From positions 124,001 to 188,000 of the forward strand of contig NZ_VYKL01000037.1 of assembly GCF_008710145.1 (NCBI RefSeq): a DNA stretch of 64,000 bases, written 5' to 3'. Shown here piece by piece: positions 17,519-26,448 of this stretch; the first letter of the stretch is position 1, and each line of letters opens with the position of its first letter. Origin of the DNA: Niallia endozanthoxylica (GTDB lineage Bacteria > Bacillota > Bacilli > Bacillales > Cytobacillaceae). A program made the translations under genes and the position numbers. The notes beneath the pieces were generated by a model, which had not been told where the DNA came from, made no database searches, and saw nothing but the letters and a program-made list of their open reading frames with translations.

Positions 17519-17923
17519 CTATTTATTATAATAGCGAATATAATCAAAGTTTGAAGTAGGGACCTTTTTAATTAATTCACCATTCTCATTCTTATAGATT
17601 TCATATTCCCGGTACGTTTCTACAATATAACCATCAACCTTGGATTTTTCCTCTAACATCATTTCCAACGTAAAGTCCTGCGCTTCAACTTCTTCACTTT
17701 CTTGCGAGCCAGCTTCTTCATCATTTGAAACAACAGGTTCACTCAGATCATTTCCATCTTCTGCTGCGCTCTCAGCCTCGGCCAATAACACTTCATTCGG
17801 AATACTGGAGACTCGGACATGCTCTTTATTTATGAGGGAATAGGGAGATTCTAAGTAGATTAGTAGGATAATTGTTATGGCAAGTCCGATTATAGGTATG
17901 GATTTTTTCAATTTCATTTTCAA
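17519..17923 (-). CDS. Membrane-anchored acidic protein of unknown function
   Basis: A 134-residue protein. Residues 8-26 form one hydrophobic segment (SIPIIGLAITIILLIYLESP), likely a signal anchor. An extracytoplasmic acidic stretch rich in Glu, Asp, Ser and Ala follows at about residues 46-85. A C-terminal part contains YREYEIYKNENGELIKKVPT. No family recognised. It is monocistronic and convergent with the DUF2935 gene. Confidence 0.6.
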   Translation of the reverse strand: MKMKLKKSIPIIGLAITIILLIYLESPYSLINKEHVRVSSIPNEVLLAEAESAAEDGNDLSEPVVSNDEEAGSQESEEVEAQDFTLEMMLEEKSKVDGYIVETYREYEIYKNENGELIKKVPTSNFDYIRYYNK

Positions 17924-18061
17924 TCTACCCCTTCAAATACAAGATGATTAAGCTGTGCTATTGGAACAATAGTGCCTATCCCTACATATATATGCAAGCT
18001 CTTCCTTTCTATTACTGCTGTCCATACTTTGTTAACAATTGAGAAACTTTCCAACGGTAAA

Positions 18062-18125
18062 CGTGATATTCATCACGGTGCTTTTTTTTATAAATAGTAT
18101 ACTTTGAGTATGAGAATAGTTCTCA
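18062..18125 (+). promoter_or_regulatory. FNR/CRP-like site, -10 box and second inverted repeat
   Basis: CGTGATATTCATCACG (18062-18077) matches the FNR/CRP plan TGTGA-N6-TCACA except for the outermost bases. TATACT (18098-18103) is a good -10 box with no clear -35. With a start near 18110 the FNR-like site is centred near -40.5, the class II activator position. TGAGAATAGTTCTCA (18111-18125), a 7-1-7 inverted repeat, covers the start and could be a repressor site. The T8 run after the first repeat means a terminator reading is also possible. Confidence 0.5.
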
Positions 18126-18185
18126 TCCCTACTAAATAAAAGACTAGAGGATAAAAGATTAATCTCACTAAAGAGGTGAGTGAAT

Positions 18186-18413
18186 ATGGAAAAAATAATT
18201 GATTTTCAAAAAACAGTGTATGAAATCTGTACAGAAGATGCATTTGTGATGGAAGTTATGAAGGAACTTGGCTTTGATCAGATCACGAAACCAGGGATGC
18301 TGCAAACAGCAGGCCGAGTCATGACGATAGCAAAAGGAGCCCGAATGAAGGGAATTGAGCTGTCTGACATTGTAAAGACATTTGAAAAACACGGATATAC
18401 CGTTAAGCAATGA
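18186..18413 (+). CDS. DUF1858-domain small protein
   Basis: A 75-residue protein whose sequence IIDFQKTVYEICTEDAFVME then KELGFDQITKPGMLQTAGRV fits DUF1858, a short helical domain. DUF1858 also occurs at the N-terminus of RIC/ScdA-like iron-sulfur repair proteins and next to DUF438 proteins. ATG 18186 has AGAGGTGAG upstream; the GTG at 18180 lies within that RBS. The gene is 111 bases before the DUF438/hemerythrin gene and very likely in its operon. A link with anaerobic or nitric-oxide stress is inferred from the family and the FNR-like promoter. Confidence 0.75.
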   Translation: MEKIIDFQKTVYEICTEDAFVMEVMKELGFDQITKPGMLQTAGRVMTIAKGARMKGIELSDIVKTFEKHGYTVKQ

Positions 18414-18524
18414 ATACTACTCATTGGGCTACGCCTCGCACATTCCTTGAGGATGGGAGTCCTCTCGCCTAATTATAATAGATACGAAAAAATACGAACA
18501 ATACATTCCCAGGAGGATGGAATC

Positions 18525-19778
18525 ATGAGCGAACTAATCAATAATCGTGAAGTATTTGAAAATAAAAGTGAACGCCAAGCCATGCTGAAAGAAATTATTA
18601 AAGAGTTACATGCCGGAAAAAGTGTGGAAGAAGTAAAAGCAAGGTTTGAAGAAGCTGTTGGGGACGTAACCGTTGCGGAAATTTCCCAAATGGAGCATGA
18701 CTTGATGGTGGAGGAAGGGATTCCGGTTGAGGAAGTACAGCGCCTTTGCTCTGTTCATACAGCCATTTTCAAAGGTTCTATTGAAGAAATTCATCGTTCC
18801 GACAAGCCTGAGGATCAGCCAGGTCACCCTGTTCATACATGGAAATTAGAAAATAAAGAGATTGATATGCTTGTTAACTTCAAGCTGCAGCTTCATATGG
18901 ATCGTTTTGAAAAGGATGACTCTGATGAAAATCGTTTTAAGCTAATTGAAGATTTGAACTTGCTTTTGGATGTAGATAAACACTATTCCCGAAAAGAAAA
19001 TCTGTTGTTCCCTTACCTTGAAAAGTATGGAATTGATGGTCCGACAAAGGTCATGTGGGGTGTAGATGATGCGATTCGTCTTGCGATTAAACAGACGAAG
19101 GTATTTTTAATGGAGTATTACGGAAATAAAGTAGAAATAATCGGTATGCTTAAGCATGTAATTAAAGAAGTTTCTGAAATGATCTTTAAAGAAGAAAATA
19201 TTCTTTTCCCAATGGCCCTTCAGACATTAACAGAGGATGAGTGGGTAAAAATTGCAGAAGAAAGTGATGAAATTGGCTTTTGTTTAACCGCTCCTGCCGG
19301 GGTATGGAAACCTGAACGCCATCCTCTTGCTGTTGAAGAAACAAAAGAAGAGGCAGAAGTCGAGGTAAACACGGATGGATTTATCCGCTTTGAAACGGGA
19401 ATTGTATCGCTGAAACAGCTTGAGACATTGCTGAACCATCTGCCGGTTGATTTAACATTCATTGATGAAAATGATGTGGTTCGTTATTTCTCTCACGGAA
19501 AAGAAAGAATCTTTGCAAGAACGAAGGCGGTTATTGGACGTACAGTTCAAAACTGTCATCCGCCGCAAAGTGTTCATGTAGTAGAAGAGCTGCTGCGAGA
19601 CTTCAAATCTGGTAAAAAGGATGCTGAGGATTTCTGGATTCCATTTAAAGATAAATTTGTTTACATTCGTTACTTTGCTGTTCGTGATGAAGAGGGAAAA
19701 TATATGGGTACGCTTGAATTTACACAAAATGTGGCGCCAATTCGTGCCTTAGAAGGTCAAAAGCGTATTTTATCATAA
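18525..19778 (+). CDS. DUF438 / hemerythrin / PAS protein
   Basis: A 417-residue cytoplasmic protein with three parts. The N-terminal DUF438 is at about residues 15-80 (LKEIIKELHAGKSVEEVKAR). The hemerythrin-like four-helix domain is at about 80-260, with HTAIF, HPVHTWKLEN, HYSRKENLLFPYLE and KEENILFPMA, which supply His and Glu for a di-iron site. The C-terminal PAS domain is at about 300-410 (LPVDLTFIDENDVVRYFSHG, GRTVQNCHPP). The set suggests sensing or repair involving oxygen, NO or redox. AGGAGG fixes ATG 18525; the longer frame to 18447 is not needed. Confidence 0.85.
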   Translation: MSELINNREVFENKSERQAMLKEIIKELHAGKSVEEVKARFEEAVGDVTVAEISQMEHDLMVEEGIPVEEVQRLCSVHTAIFKGSIEEIHRSDKPEDQPGHPVHTWKLENKEIDMLVNFKLQLHMDRFEKDDSDENRFKLIEDLNLLLDVDKHYSRKENLLFPYLEKYGIDGPTKVMWGVDDAIRLAIKQTKVFLMEYYGNKVEIIGMLKHVIKEVSEMIFKEENILFPMALQTLTEDEWVKIAEESDEIGFCLTAPAGVWKPERHPLAVEETKEEAEVEVNTDGFIRFETGIVSLKQLETLLNHLPVDLTFIDENDVVRYFSHGKERIFARTKAVIGRTVQNCHPPQSVHVVEELLRDFKSGKKDAEDFWIPFKDKFVYIRYFAVRDEEGKYMGTLEFTQNVAPIRALEGQKRILS

Positions 19779-19852
19779 GCTAAATAGGGAATGGCACCAA
19801 ACGAAGGCTTGATTGCACTAAATCCATCGAAAAATGCATATCTGTCAAAACG

Positions 19853-19885
19853 AAAGGGACTCCTGCGATTGAAGGAGTCCCTTTT
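19853..19885. terminator. Bidirectional intrinsic terminator
   Basis: AAAGGGACTCCT/AGGAGTCCCTTTT between convergent DUF438 and uppP genes. Confidence 0.85.
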
Positions 19886-19890
19886 ATTTT

Positions 19891-20733
19891 TTAGAAATAT
19901 AACAAGATAATAATCACCGCTACAATAATGCGGTAAATCGCAAAAGGTACAAGCTTGACCTTATTAATCAGCTTCAAGAAGAAGCGGATGGAGATAAGAG
20001 CAAAGATAAATGCGCTGATAAAACCAGCGATAAAGAATGGTAAGGCATCGATAGTGAAGTACTGCCAGTTTTTCAAAAGCGAAATGAAGCTTGCTCCGGC
20101 CATAATCGGAACCGCCATGATAAAGGTAAAGTCAGCGGCAGTCCGGTGATTTAGTCCAAACAATACACCGCCCGAAATCGTGGCGCCTGACCGTGAAAAC
20201 CCCGGCCAGAGAGAAAAACATTGAACAAGACCGATAATTAAGGCGTGCTTATACGTAATTTCATCAAGGGAATTGACAGTTGGACGTTTCCCGCCGAACT
20301 TATCGGCTGCAATCATAAGAAACGCACCAAGAATCAAGCCGATGGCGACCGTTTCAATGGAAAATAAATGCTCATCAATGTAATCTTCAAACAAGACTCC
20401 TAGAATACCAGCTGGAATTAAACCAACAATGACATGAAGCAGGTTCAAATGCCCGCCGTTATTTACACTTACGACCTTGTTTTTATTAAAAATGCGGTTT
20501 AACCCAAGTAAATCAATGAAACGTTCTCTAAAGACAATGACAGAAGCCAGGATGGAGCCTAGCTGGATAACGACTTTAAATGTGTTGGCTACATATTTTG
20601 TTAGAAATTCTTCAGATTTCAGCCACATATCATCCACGATAATCATATGACCGGTAGAGGAAACAGGCGCAAACTCTGTTAACCCTTCTACCATGCCGAG
20701 AATAATTGCTTTAATTATTTCTATAAAATCCAT
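19891..20733 (-). CDS. uppP: Undecaprenyl-diphosphatase (BacA/UppP)
   Basis: Membrane phosphatase that recycles undecaprenyl pyrophosphate for cell-wall synthesis and confers bacitracin tolerance. The 280 residues have about eight membrane segments. Both signature motifs are visible: EGLTEFAPVSSTGHMI near the N-terminus and PGFSRSGATISGG in the middle (catalytic Glu, Ser and Arg). AAGGAG precedes ATG 20733. A DedA gene lies 21 bases upstream on the same strand, so the two may be co-expressed. Confidence 0.95.
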   Translation of the reverse strand: MDFIEIIKAIILGMVEGLTEFAPVSSTGHMIIVDDMWLKSEEFLTKYVANTFKVVIQLGSILASVIVFRERFIDLLGLNRIFNKNKVVSVNNGGHLNLLHVIVGLIPAGILGVLFEDYIDEHLFSIETVAIGLILGAFLMIAADKFGGKRPTVNSLDEITYKHALIIGLVQCFSLWPGFSRSGATISGGVLFGLNHRTAADFTFIMAVPIMAGASFISLLKNWQYFTIDALPFFIAGFISAFIFALISIRFFLKLINKVKLVPFAIYRIIVAVIIILLYF

Positions 20734-20754
20734 GGTGTTACAAACTCCTTTTTA

Positions 20755-21366
20755 TTAAGCTTTCTTCCTTTTATTTCGGAAAAAGAAGAATACAAATACT
20801 ACAATACCGACAGCGATAATAGCATAGGCAATATTCGAATAGACATCCATAAAGTTCGTGATGGCATGCCAATTATCACCTAATGCAGCACCAACAGAAA
20901 CAAGTATGATATTCCAAATTAATGTTCCGATAAAGGTGAAAATAAGGAATAAGACAAACTTCATATTAGACATACCAGCAGGGATGGAAATCAAACTGCG
21001 AATTAATGGGACCATCCGGCAGAATAATACGGTCCAAATCCCGTATCGATCAAACCATGCATCAGCCTTGTGAATATCTTCCTTCGTCACCCGTAAAATA
21101 TGGCCCCAGCGGTCAATGATCTTCTCAAGTCTTTCCACATCAAGTAAAAGGCCAATCCCATACAAAATGACAGCTCCGACAACCGAACCTGCCGTTGACG
21201 CAATAATTACACCTGGAACCGTCATGCTTGTATAAGTGGTCATAAAACCGCCAAATGGGAGAATAATTTCCGATGGGATAGGGGGGAAGACGTTTTCTAA
21301 AGCAATCATAAGAAACACGCCGATATATCCGTACTGCTCCATAAAACTTGTAATCCAGCTTTCCAT
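20755..21366 (-). CDS. DedA-family membrane protein
   Basis: A 203-residue polytopic protein with the DedA/SNARE-associated domain: YIGVFLMIALENVFPPIPSE near the start (re-entrant loop with conserved Glu and Pro), then FCRMVPLIRSLISIPAGMSN with the conserved Arg. The tail is Lys/Arg-rich. Some members of this family flip undecaprenyl phosphate (UptA type), which would suit its position just upstream of uppP; others flip phosphatidylethanolamine. ATG 21366 has GGAGG upstream. Confidence 0.88.
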   Translation of the reverse strand: MESWITSFMEQYGYIGVFLMIALENVFPPIPSEIILPFGGFMTTYTSMTVPGVIIASTAGSVVGAVILYGIGLLLDVERLEKIIDRWGHILRVTKEDIHKADAWFDRYGIWTVLFCRMVPLIRSLISIPAGMSNMKFVLFLIFTFIGTLIWNIILVSVGAALGDNWHAITNFMDVYSNIAYAIIAVGIVVFVFFFFRNKRKKA

Positions 21367-21560
21367 TTTCAACCTCCAACTAAATATCACTTTATGTACA
21401 ATCTACTTTGTCCAAAAATTGCTTAAGGACCGGTAAAAACCAGACATGTATACATATGTTTGAGACAATCTCCATTAACAATAGTATGCTGCTTGAAAAA
21501 AGTCCATGCTGAAAGATTATCATAAAATGAAGTAAATGCCCATTCTTTTTCCAAACTTAA

Positions 21561-21622
21561 AGGTGCCTGACATCCGAAAAAGACAAACATCAACCAAATG
21601 TCTTTTTCGAGTGTCAGGCACC
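21561..21622. repeat. GTGTCAGGCACC-family palindromic repeat
   Basis: AGGTGCCTGACATCCGAAAA pairs with TTTTCGAGTGTCAGGCACC around AGACAAACATC...AAATGTCT. It lies 3 bases after the ABC permease stop and may terminate that operon. Confidence 0.85.
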
Positions 21623-21625
21623 AAC

Positions 21626-22612
21626 TTAGTAAACGTCTTGTCTTGTAAAGACAACGAATGATACAAAGAGGGAGGCGAGCCACCATAACGATAATAGCGT
21701 AATAGAGAATAGAAGGGTCATTCCTTCAATTGGCGGAGCAGCGCCGCTTAAGTAGCCGGTTAGATTTAAATTCACCATAAATAGATACTTAGCAAACTCC
21801 CATGATGAAACCATATTGCTTAAGATGGAGCCGGAAATGAGAGCGGCAAGCATAATCCCCATCCCCGCAGCCGTACTGCGAATCAGTACGGACAGCATAA
21901 AGGAAAGCGTCCCGACGACGACAGCGACAAACCAGACCAGTCCAAAGTCCATGAATAAAAACCGCCATTGACTGACAAGCCGTACCTCAGACGTATCTAA
22001 ATTCCCGCCTTGAGCGGTAAAGCCGGTAATGACAGGAGCATTCAACCCGCGATAACCAAATACAATCCCTGAAAGAAGGTAGGCAAGCAAACCAACAATC
22101 GCGATAATGATAGAGATAGACAGAATCAACGCTACATATTTACTCAATAGAATTCTCCATCGTTTGACCGGCCTTGTCAGCAGCAGTTTAATGGAACCCA
22201 ATGTATGCTCGGAGGAAACGAGATCACTGGCAATTACCATCACAAGCAAGGGAATAAACATCGGTCCTGAGTTTTCAATGAACATTCTCACAAATGATGG
22301 CGCGCCGGGCTCAGTCGGATTAATATCATGGTCAAGATAGTATTGAGATTGTTTCAACGTGATTTGAAGGCGCTCGCGGAGATCCTCGGACATCCGGCTT
22401 GAACTTAGACGGTTGGATATATCAACAATTTGCGCCTGGACCTGTGCTCTCCAGTCGGTCCCGAGCTTTTCCTGCCGCTCCATCGTTTCCTTATATTGAG
22501 CATATGTAAATAACCCAACCAAGACGGCCGTAATCAAAGCGATAACAATCAACCGTTTCCGGGCCATAATCTTCATCATTTCATTATGTACTAACTTAAC
22601 CAACGGATTCAC
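21626..22612 (-). CDS. ABC-2 type transporter permease
   Basis: A 328-residue membrane protein with an N-terminal segment MKIMARKRLIVIALITAVLV, a long extracytoplasmic loop (about residues 40-110) and five further hydrophobic segments, the layout of ABC-2 permeases such as BcrB/YhcI-type exporters. SSEHTLGSIKLLLTRPVKRW is the typical coupling region after the second helix. The GTG start overlaps the end of the ATPase gene by 17 bases, so the two are translationally coupled. The exported substrate is unknown; antibiotic resistance or lipid export are possible. Confidence 0.85.
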   Translation of the reverse strand: MNPLVKLVHNEMMKIMARKRLIVIALITAVLVGLFTYAQYKETMERQEKLGTDWRAQVQAQIVDISNRLSSSRMSEDLRERLQITLKQSQYYLDHDINPTEPGAPSFVRMFIENSGPMFIPLLVMVIASDLVSSEHTLGSIKLLLTRPVKRWRILLSKYVALILSISIIIAIVGLLAYLLSGIVFGYRGLNAPVITGFTAQGGNLDTSEVRLVSQWRFLFMDFGLVWFVAVVVGTLSFMLSVLIRSTAAGMGIMLAALISGSILSNMVSSWEFAKYLFMVNLNLTGYLSGAAPPIEGMTLLFSITLLSLWWLASLFVSFVVFTRQDVY

Positions 22613-23504
22613 CGCCTGTCAGCTGTAAAAATAAATCCTCTAAGACAGGAATTTTACGATTCATTTCTAAAATAGAGACCCCTTCTTCAATTAATACTTT
22701 GCTCCATTCACCGGCTTTCAGATCAACAAGGGGAGTGATGATATAATCCTCTTCTACCTCTACATCTGTAAAACGTTCTAGCACTTCCTTTCCCTGCTCT
22801 AGAGGCAGGACCCTCCAAGCGAGCTTTTCTTGTTTTGTCAGCAGATTGTCAACCGAATCGATTTGGATGATTTCCCCTTTTTTCATAATGGCGACTCGGT
22901 CACATAGAAGCTGGATTTCACTTAACAGATGACTGGAAACTAGTACACTCAATCCTTCATTCTCAGCTAAATTGCGTATAAACTGCCGCATTTCACGAAT
23001 TCCGGCAGGGTCAAGCCCATTTGTTGGTTCATCCAAAATAAGCACCTTTGGCTTGTTTAATAGAGCTTGAGCAATTCCAAGCCTTTGCCGCATGCCAAGA
23101 GAATAGGTTTTTACTTTATCATGAATCCGAGCATCCAGGCCGACAAATCTAATGGTTTCTTCGATTTGTTCTTCAGAAACGGAAGGGAGCATTCGTGCAA
23201 AGTGGAGCAGATTATCCCAGCCGGATAAGTAGGGATATAGCTCTGGATTCTCAACAATACAGCCTAAATACTGCATAGCCTTTGTAAAATCCTTTCGTAC
23301 ATCAAAGCCGCAGATGGAAATGGATCCTGTGGTTGGCTTGATGAGACCGGTTAGCATACGGATAGTGGTTGTTTTTCCTGCCCCGTTTGGTCCTAGAAAG
23401 CCAAACACCTCTCCTTGATGCAGCTCAAAGTTTAATCCTTTAATAATTTCTTTTCGTCCAATGGTTTTTCGCAGGTTTTTCACTGCTAATGTTACGTCAG
23501 TCAT
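22596..23504 (-). CDS. ABC transporter ATP-binding protein (BcrA/YhcH-like)
   Basis: A 302-residue ATPase partner of the 21626 permease. Walker A GPNGAGKTTT, signature SLGMRQRLGIAQALL, Walker B VLILDEPTNGLDPAG and switch histidine SSHLLSE are all present. The C-terminal 80 residues form an extra domain seen in drug-exporter ATPases. It overlaps the GDSL hydrolase gene by 8 bases, giving a three-gene operon hydrolase-ATPase-permease. Confidence 0.92.
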   Translation of the reverse strand: MTDVTLAVKNLRKTIGRKEIIKGLNFELHQGEVFGFLGPNGAGKTTTIRMLTGLIKPTTGSISICGFDVRKDFTKAMQYLGCIVENPELYPYLSGWDNLLHFARMLPSVSEEQIEETIRFVGLDARIHDKVKTYSLGMRQRLGIAQALLNKPKVLILDEPTNGLDPAGIREMRQFIRNLAENEGLSVLVSSHLLSEIQLLCDRVAIMKKGEIIQIDSVDNLLTKQEKLAWRVLPLEQGKEVLERFTDVEVEEDYIITPLVDLKAGEWSKVLIEEGVSILEMNRKIPVLEDLFLQLTGGESVG

Positions 23505-24312
23505 TAGGGTGAATCTCCTTTTCCCAGTTAATGAGGGGGGCTAATCTTTCGGAAATTAACTGATAGCCGGCATGGTTTGGATGAAATCTATCTGAATATA
23601 AATACTCATTAACAGATAGCTGGAACAAGTCAAAGGTTGGAACAAAGACGATTTTTTCAAATTGTCCGGCGGTTAATTCTGTCGCATGATTCCAGCCTCT
23701 AACAACTGTATTGGTAACGTTGCTGTCATCCAAATCAATAAATGGATTATAAAGTCCGAGAATAAAGATGGTTGCTTGTGAGTTATGCTTACGGATGGTT
23801 GTGAAAATTTGCTCTAGGTTGGCTAGAAAGGTCTGCCGCAGCACCTGAATTTTATCCAAATTTAAATCAAACAAAGTTTCTCCCTGCTGAAAAAGGTCAT
23901 TTCCGCCAATGGTCATCAGGATGACATCCGCTTCTTCAATCTGACGGCCAATATTCTGCTGACCTAGCTGCTGCAGGAGCTCTTGCGAAGTTTGACCGTT
24001 GATTCCTAGGTTATACACTTGAATATCCCCTGGATTTAATCTCTCTCTCAGTTCCCCGGTGACTAAGCCAACGTAACCCATACCTGAATCATCGCCAGTT
24101 CCTCTCGTAAGGGAATCACCAAGTGCAACGACTGTCAGGTCTTTAGCAGCGGTTTGGATTTCATTTTTATTTTCATTCTCGGTCGGCTCCTTTTCTATGA
24201 TTTCAGCCTTTCCATTATAGAAGTCCTCTATGGACCAAGCGAATCCAAAAAGCCAAAGCAATGAAAGTAAGGCAGCGATGATGGTTATAATTCGGGCTGC
24301 GTTTTTTTTCAA
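23497..24312 (-). CDS. GDSL/SGNH-family hydrolase, membrane-anchored (YpmR-like)
   Basis: A 271-residue esterase or lipase-type hydrolase outside the membrane. An N-terminal hydrophobic segment (IITIIAALLSLLWLFGFAWS) acts as signal anchor. The SGNH blocks are clear: ALGDSLTRGTGD with the nucleophile Ser, NLGINGQTS with Gly, TIGGNDLF with Asn and SDRFHPNHAGY with the Asp/His pair. The start is TTG 24312 with AGGAGATGA upstream. It is first in an operon with an ABC exporter. A substrate of lipid or cell-envelope origin is an inference. Confidence 0.88.
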   Translation of the reverse strand: MKKNAARIITIIAALLSLLWLFGFAWSIEDFYNGKAEIIEKEPTENENKNEIQTAAKDLTVVALGDSLTRGTGDDSGMGYVGLVTGELRERLNPGDIQVYNLGINGQTSQELLQQLGQQNIGRQIEEADVILMTIGGNDLFQQGETLFDLNLDKIQVLRQTFLANLEQIFTTIRKHNSQATIFILGLYNPFIDLDDSNVTNTVVRGWNHATELTAGQFEKIVFVPTFDLFQLSVNEYLYSDRFHPNHAGYQLISERLAPLINWEKEIHPND

Positions 24313-24510
24313 GGTTCATCATCTCCTGTGAAAGTAATTAATAGAAAAATGCAGATTGACATATTAACATTCATTCAATCTCAATTATTTCTATTGTTAG
24401 GACACTTTAGACCATTTTTTTAAATATAAGGATAAGTAATGGCAGGAGATCATTTGTGAGAAATAGGAGAACAATCGTAAAGTAAACAAGGTTGAGCTGA
24501 ATTCTTCATT

Positions 24511-24580
24511 TAAAATACAAAATAATAGAGACTGCCAAGTCATAGGTAACTAATGCATGTTACCTGACATGGCAGTCTCT
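24511..24580 (-). terminator. Intrinsic terminator of the siderophore-binding gene
   Basis: A long imperfect stem, AGAGACTGCCAAGTCA.. (24527-24550) against 24559-24580, with T-rich sequence following on the minus strand. This lies in the 307-base space between the siderophore-binding lipoprotein and the GDSL gene; nothing else was seen there. Confidence 0.7.
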
Positions 24581-24619
24581 TAAAAAAGGGGGGGATAAAC
24601 AGTAGTTAAAAATTATTTA

Positions 24620-25588
24620 TTATTTTAGAAAAGTATTTTCGATATCATCTAACATTAAGTTTGCAGCTTTTACACCGCCGGCAGTATTCCAAATGACATC
24701 GTCCACTTTGTGAACTTCACCTTTTTTAGCCACTTCTAGGTTTTTAAATAACGGATCATTCAGCCATTCTTTTTCAAGATTAGAAGCTGCGTTGTCCCCA
24801 GTTTCATACGTAAAGTAGAAGAGGATATCGCCATCCATTAGCGGCATTTGTTCTTTTGTAGCTCCTTTAATGGCAAACTCATCGACATTTTGGCTATCAG
24901 GTCTTGCAAATCCAAGTTGTTCTAGAATGACACCTGAGAACGAGTCCTTTTGATAAATACGTACATCTCCAGCCATAAAGCGGACCATGGATACCTTCTG
25001 ATTCAATTTGTCACCCAGTTTTTCTTTTAAGTCGGCAATACGGGCTTCATAAGCGTCAATAACTTCTTTTCCTTTGTCTTCTTTATTAAGGGCTTTAGCA
25101 TAAAGTTCAAAGTTTAATTTCCAATTTCCTCGTAAGTCCTCAGCAAAAACGGTTGGGGCAATGGCGCTTAACTGCTCGTAAATCGCTTCTTGGCGCATTT
25201 TATTTCCAATAATTAAGTCAGGCTGAAGAGCAGCAATTGCCTCTACATTGACTTCGCTTTCTAATCCAACGACTTCAACATCCTTCATATCATCTGCAAT
25301 ATGTTTATACCAAGGATCGCCTGTCCATGATTGAACAGCACCAACAGGTGTTACACCTAGTTCAAGCAGGGCCTCAGTACCTTCATTTGTTAAAATAACA
25401 ACTTTTTCAGGTGTTTTTTCAATGGTTGTTGAGCCCATTGCATGTTCTACTGTATAGCTGGTGTCTTCTGTTTTTGGGCTTTCTTCTTTCTTTTCAGCAC
25501 TGTTTTTCTCCTCGTTACCGCCGCAGGCAGCTAGGATGAAGATCAACATGATTGAAAGAAAAGATAGAATAGTGCGGATTGACTTCAT
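24620..25588 (-). CDS. Iron-siderophore ABC transporter substrate-binding lipoprotein
   Basis: A 322-residue lipoprotein. The signal peptide ends in the lipobox LAAC, followed by a Glu/Lys/Ser linker and a type III (FecB/FhuD-like) binding fold. VEHAMGSTTIEKTPEKVVIL starts the first lobe, and NVEAIAALQPDLIIG is the conserved strand before the binding cleft. It resembles the YfiY/FecB group for hydroxamate or citrate-hydroxamate siderophores. GGAGG precedes ATG 25588. A Fur box sits 26-40 bases upstream. The matching permeases and ATPase lie 3 kb away at 28585-31520 on the other strand and also have a Fur box. Confidence 0.9.
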   Translation of the reverse strand: MKSIRTILSFLSIMLIFILAACGGNEEKNSAEKKEESPKTEDTSYTVEHAMGSTTIEKTPEKVVILTNEGTEALLELGVTPVGAVQSWTGDPWYKHIADDMKDVEVVGLESEVNVEAIAALQPDLIIGNKMRQEAIYEQLSAIAPTVFAEDLRGNWKLNFELYAKALNKEDKGKEVIDAYEARIADLKEKLGDKLNQKVSMVRFMAGDVRIYQKDSFSGVILEQLGFARPDSQNVDEFAIKGATKEQMPLMDGDILFYFTYETGDNAASNLEKEWLNDPLFKNLEVAKKGEVHKVDDVIWNTAGGVKAANLMLDDIENTFLK

Positions 25589-25613
25589 TTTCTGTTCCTC
25601 CTGTGATTGCTAA

Positions 25614-25697
25614 TGATAATCATTTTCAATTTGAATTATATGAATATTGTAAAAGCAAAAAAGTTGGATGTCAACACTTAATTGAAAATGATTATCA
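25614..25697. promoter_or_regulatory. Two Fur boxes in a divergent promoter region
   Basis: TGATAATCATTTTCA (25614-25628) and TGAAAATGATTATCA (25683-25697) each differ by one base from the Bacillus Fur consensus TGATAATNATTATCA. The first lies next to the siderophore-binding gene and the second faces the encapsulin cargo gene, so both directions are expected to respond to iron. Confidence 0.85.
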
Positions 25698-25820
25698 AAA
25701 TCATTGAATAATAGATTACAAACAAAATTTATTTAGATTTTCTATATAGTGTAATAGGTTTAATTCCCTCAAAAAGTGGGTATAAATGGAACAATAAATA
25801 GCTAAAAGGGAGGGGAATGT

Positions 25821-26411
25821 GTGGAAACAACCTTTACGGATATGGATTCCATTTTTAATCGAACTAAAAATGCTTTAGTAGACTTCATGGAGATTCTTAC
25901 ACCAATCATTGAAAATGCAAAAGATGACCATGAACGTCTCTTTTGGCATCACATTTATGAAGAGGAAGAACATCGTTCGGACCGTTTAGATATTCTAATG
26001 CCAAAGGTTCAAGATGGCACTGCTCTTTCCGGGAATCAGCTTGAGCTTGTTCATCTCTTACAGGATATCAGCATTGAAAAATTCGGCTTACATAATTTTT
26101 TAGAGCATTTAGATTTATTTCTTTTTCAATTTAAAGGAACGGAATATGAAGAGAAAATTCAAGCATTAAGAGACTTTACCTATGAGGATTATCAACAAAT
26201 GAAAGTCATTATGGATAAGCTGAATCAAGAATTTCAGGTTAGTGCCGAATTTAAAACATCCATTCCAACCGATGAAAAGAAGGAGAATGGCTCAAACGTA
26301 AAAATTGAGGCGTATTCAAATGAACATTCACATGAGCATGTACATGCGGCAGCTCCAGTAAAACAAAGCTATAAGAAAAAATTAACGGTAGGCAGTTTAA
26401 AACAGCAATAG
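25821..26411 (+). CDS. Encapsulin cargo, iron-mineralising (IMEF-type) ferritin-like protein
   Basis: A 196-residue protein. The N-terminal helical part has the Glu/His pattern of ferritin-like folds (FWHHIYEEEEHRSDRLDILM, ENAKDDHERL, EKFGLHNFLEHLDLF). A His/Glu-rich linker (EAYSNEHSHEHVHAAAP) follows, and the C-terminus ends KKKLTVGSLKQQ, the encapsulin cargo-loading peptide. The encapsulin shell gene follows 37 bases later. This is the arrangement of Firmicute IMEF systems, which oxidise and store iron inside a large protein shell. GTG 21-codon alternatives were rejected: GTG 25821 directly follows GGGAGGGG. Fur box 25683-25697 lies upstream. Confidence 0.88.
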   Translation: METTFTDMDSIFNRTKNALVDFMEILTPIIENAKDDHERLFWHHIYEEEEHRSDRLDILMPKVQDGTALSGNQLELVHLLQDISIEKFGLHNFLEHLDLFLFQFKGTEYEEKIQALRDFTYEDYQQMKVIMDKLNQEFQVSAEFKTSIPTDEKKENGSNVKIEAYSNEHSHEHVHAAAPVKQSYKKKLTVGSLKQQ

Positions 26412-26448
26412 CAATAGGATAAATGGGAAATAGGAGAAGTGATTTTAT

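Noticed and set aside
21423-21686. 87-codon minus-strand frame reaching past the ABC permease
   Set aside because: Its first part overlaps the permease in another frame and the repeat at 21561; no RBS and no family resemblance in the tail.
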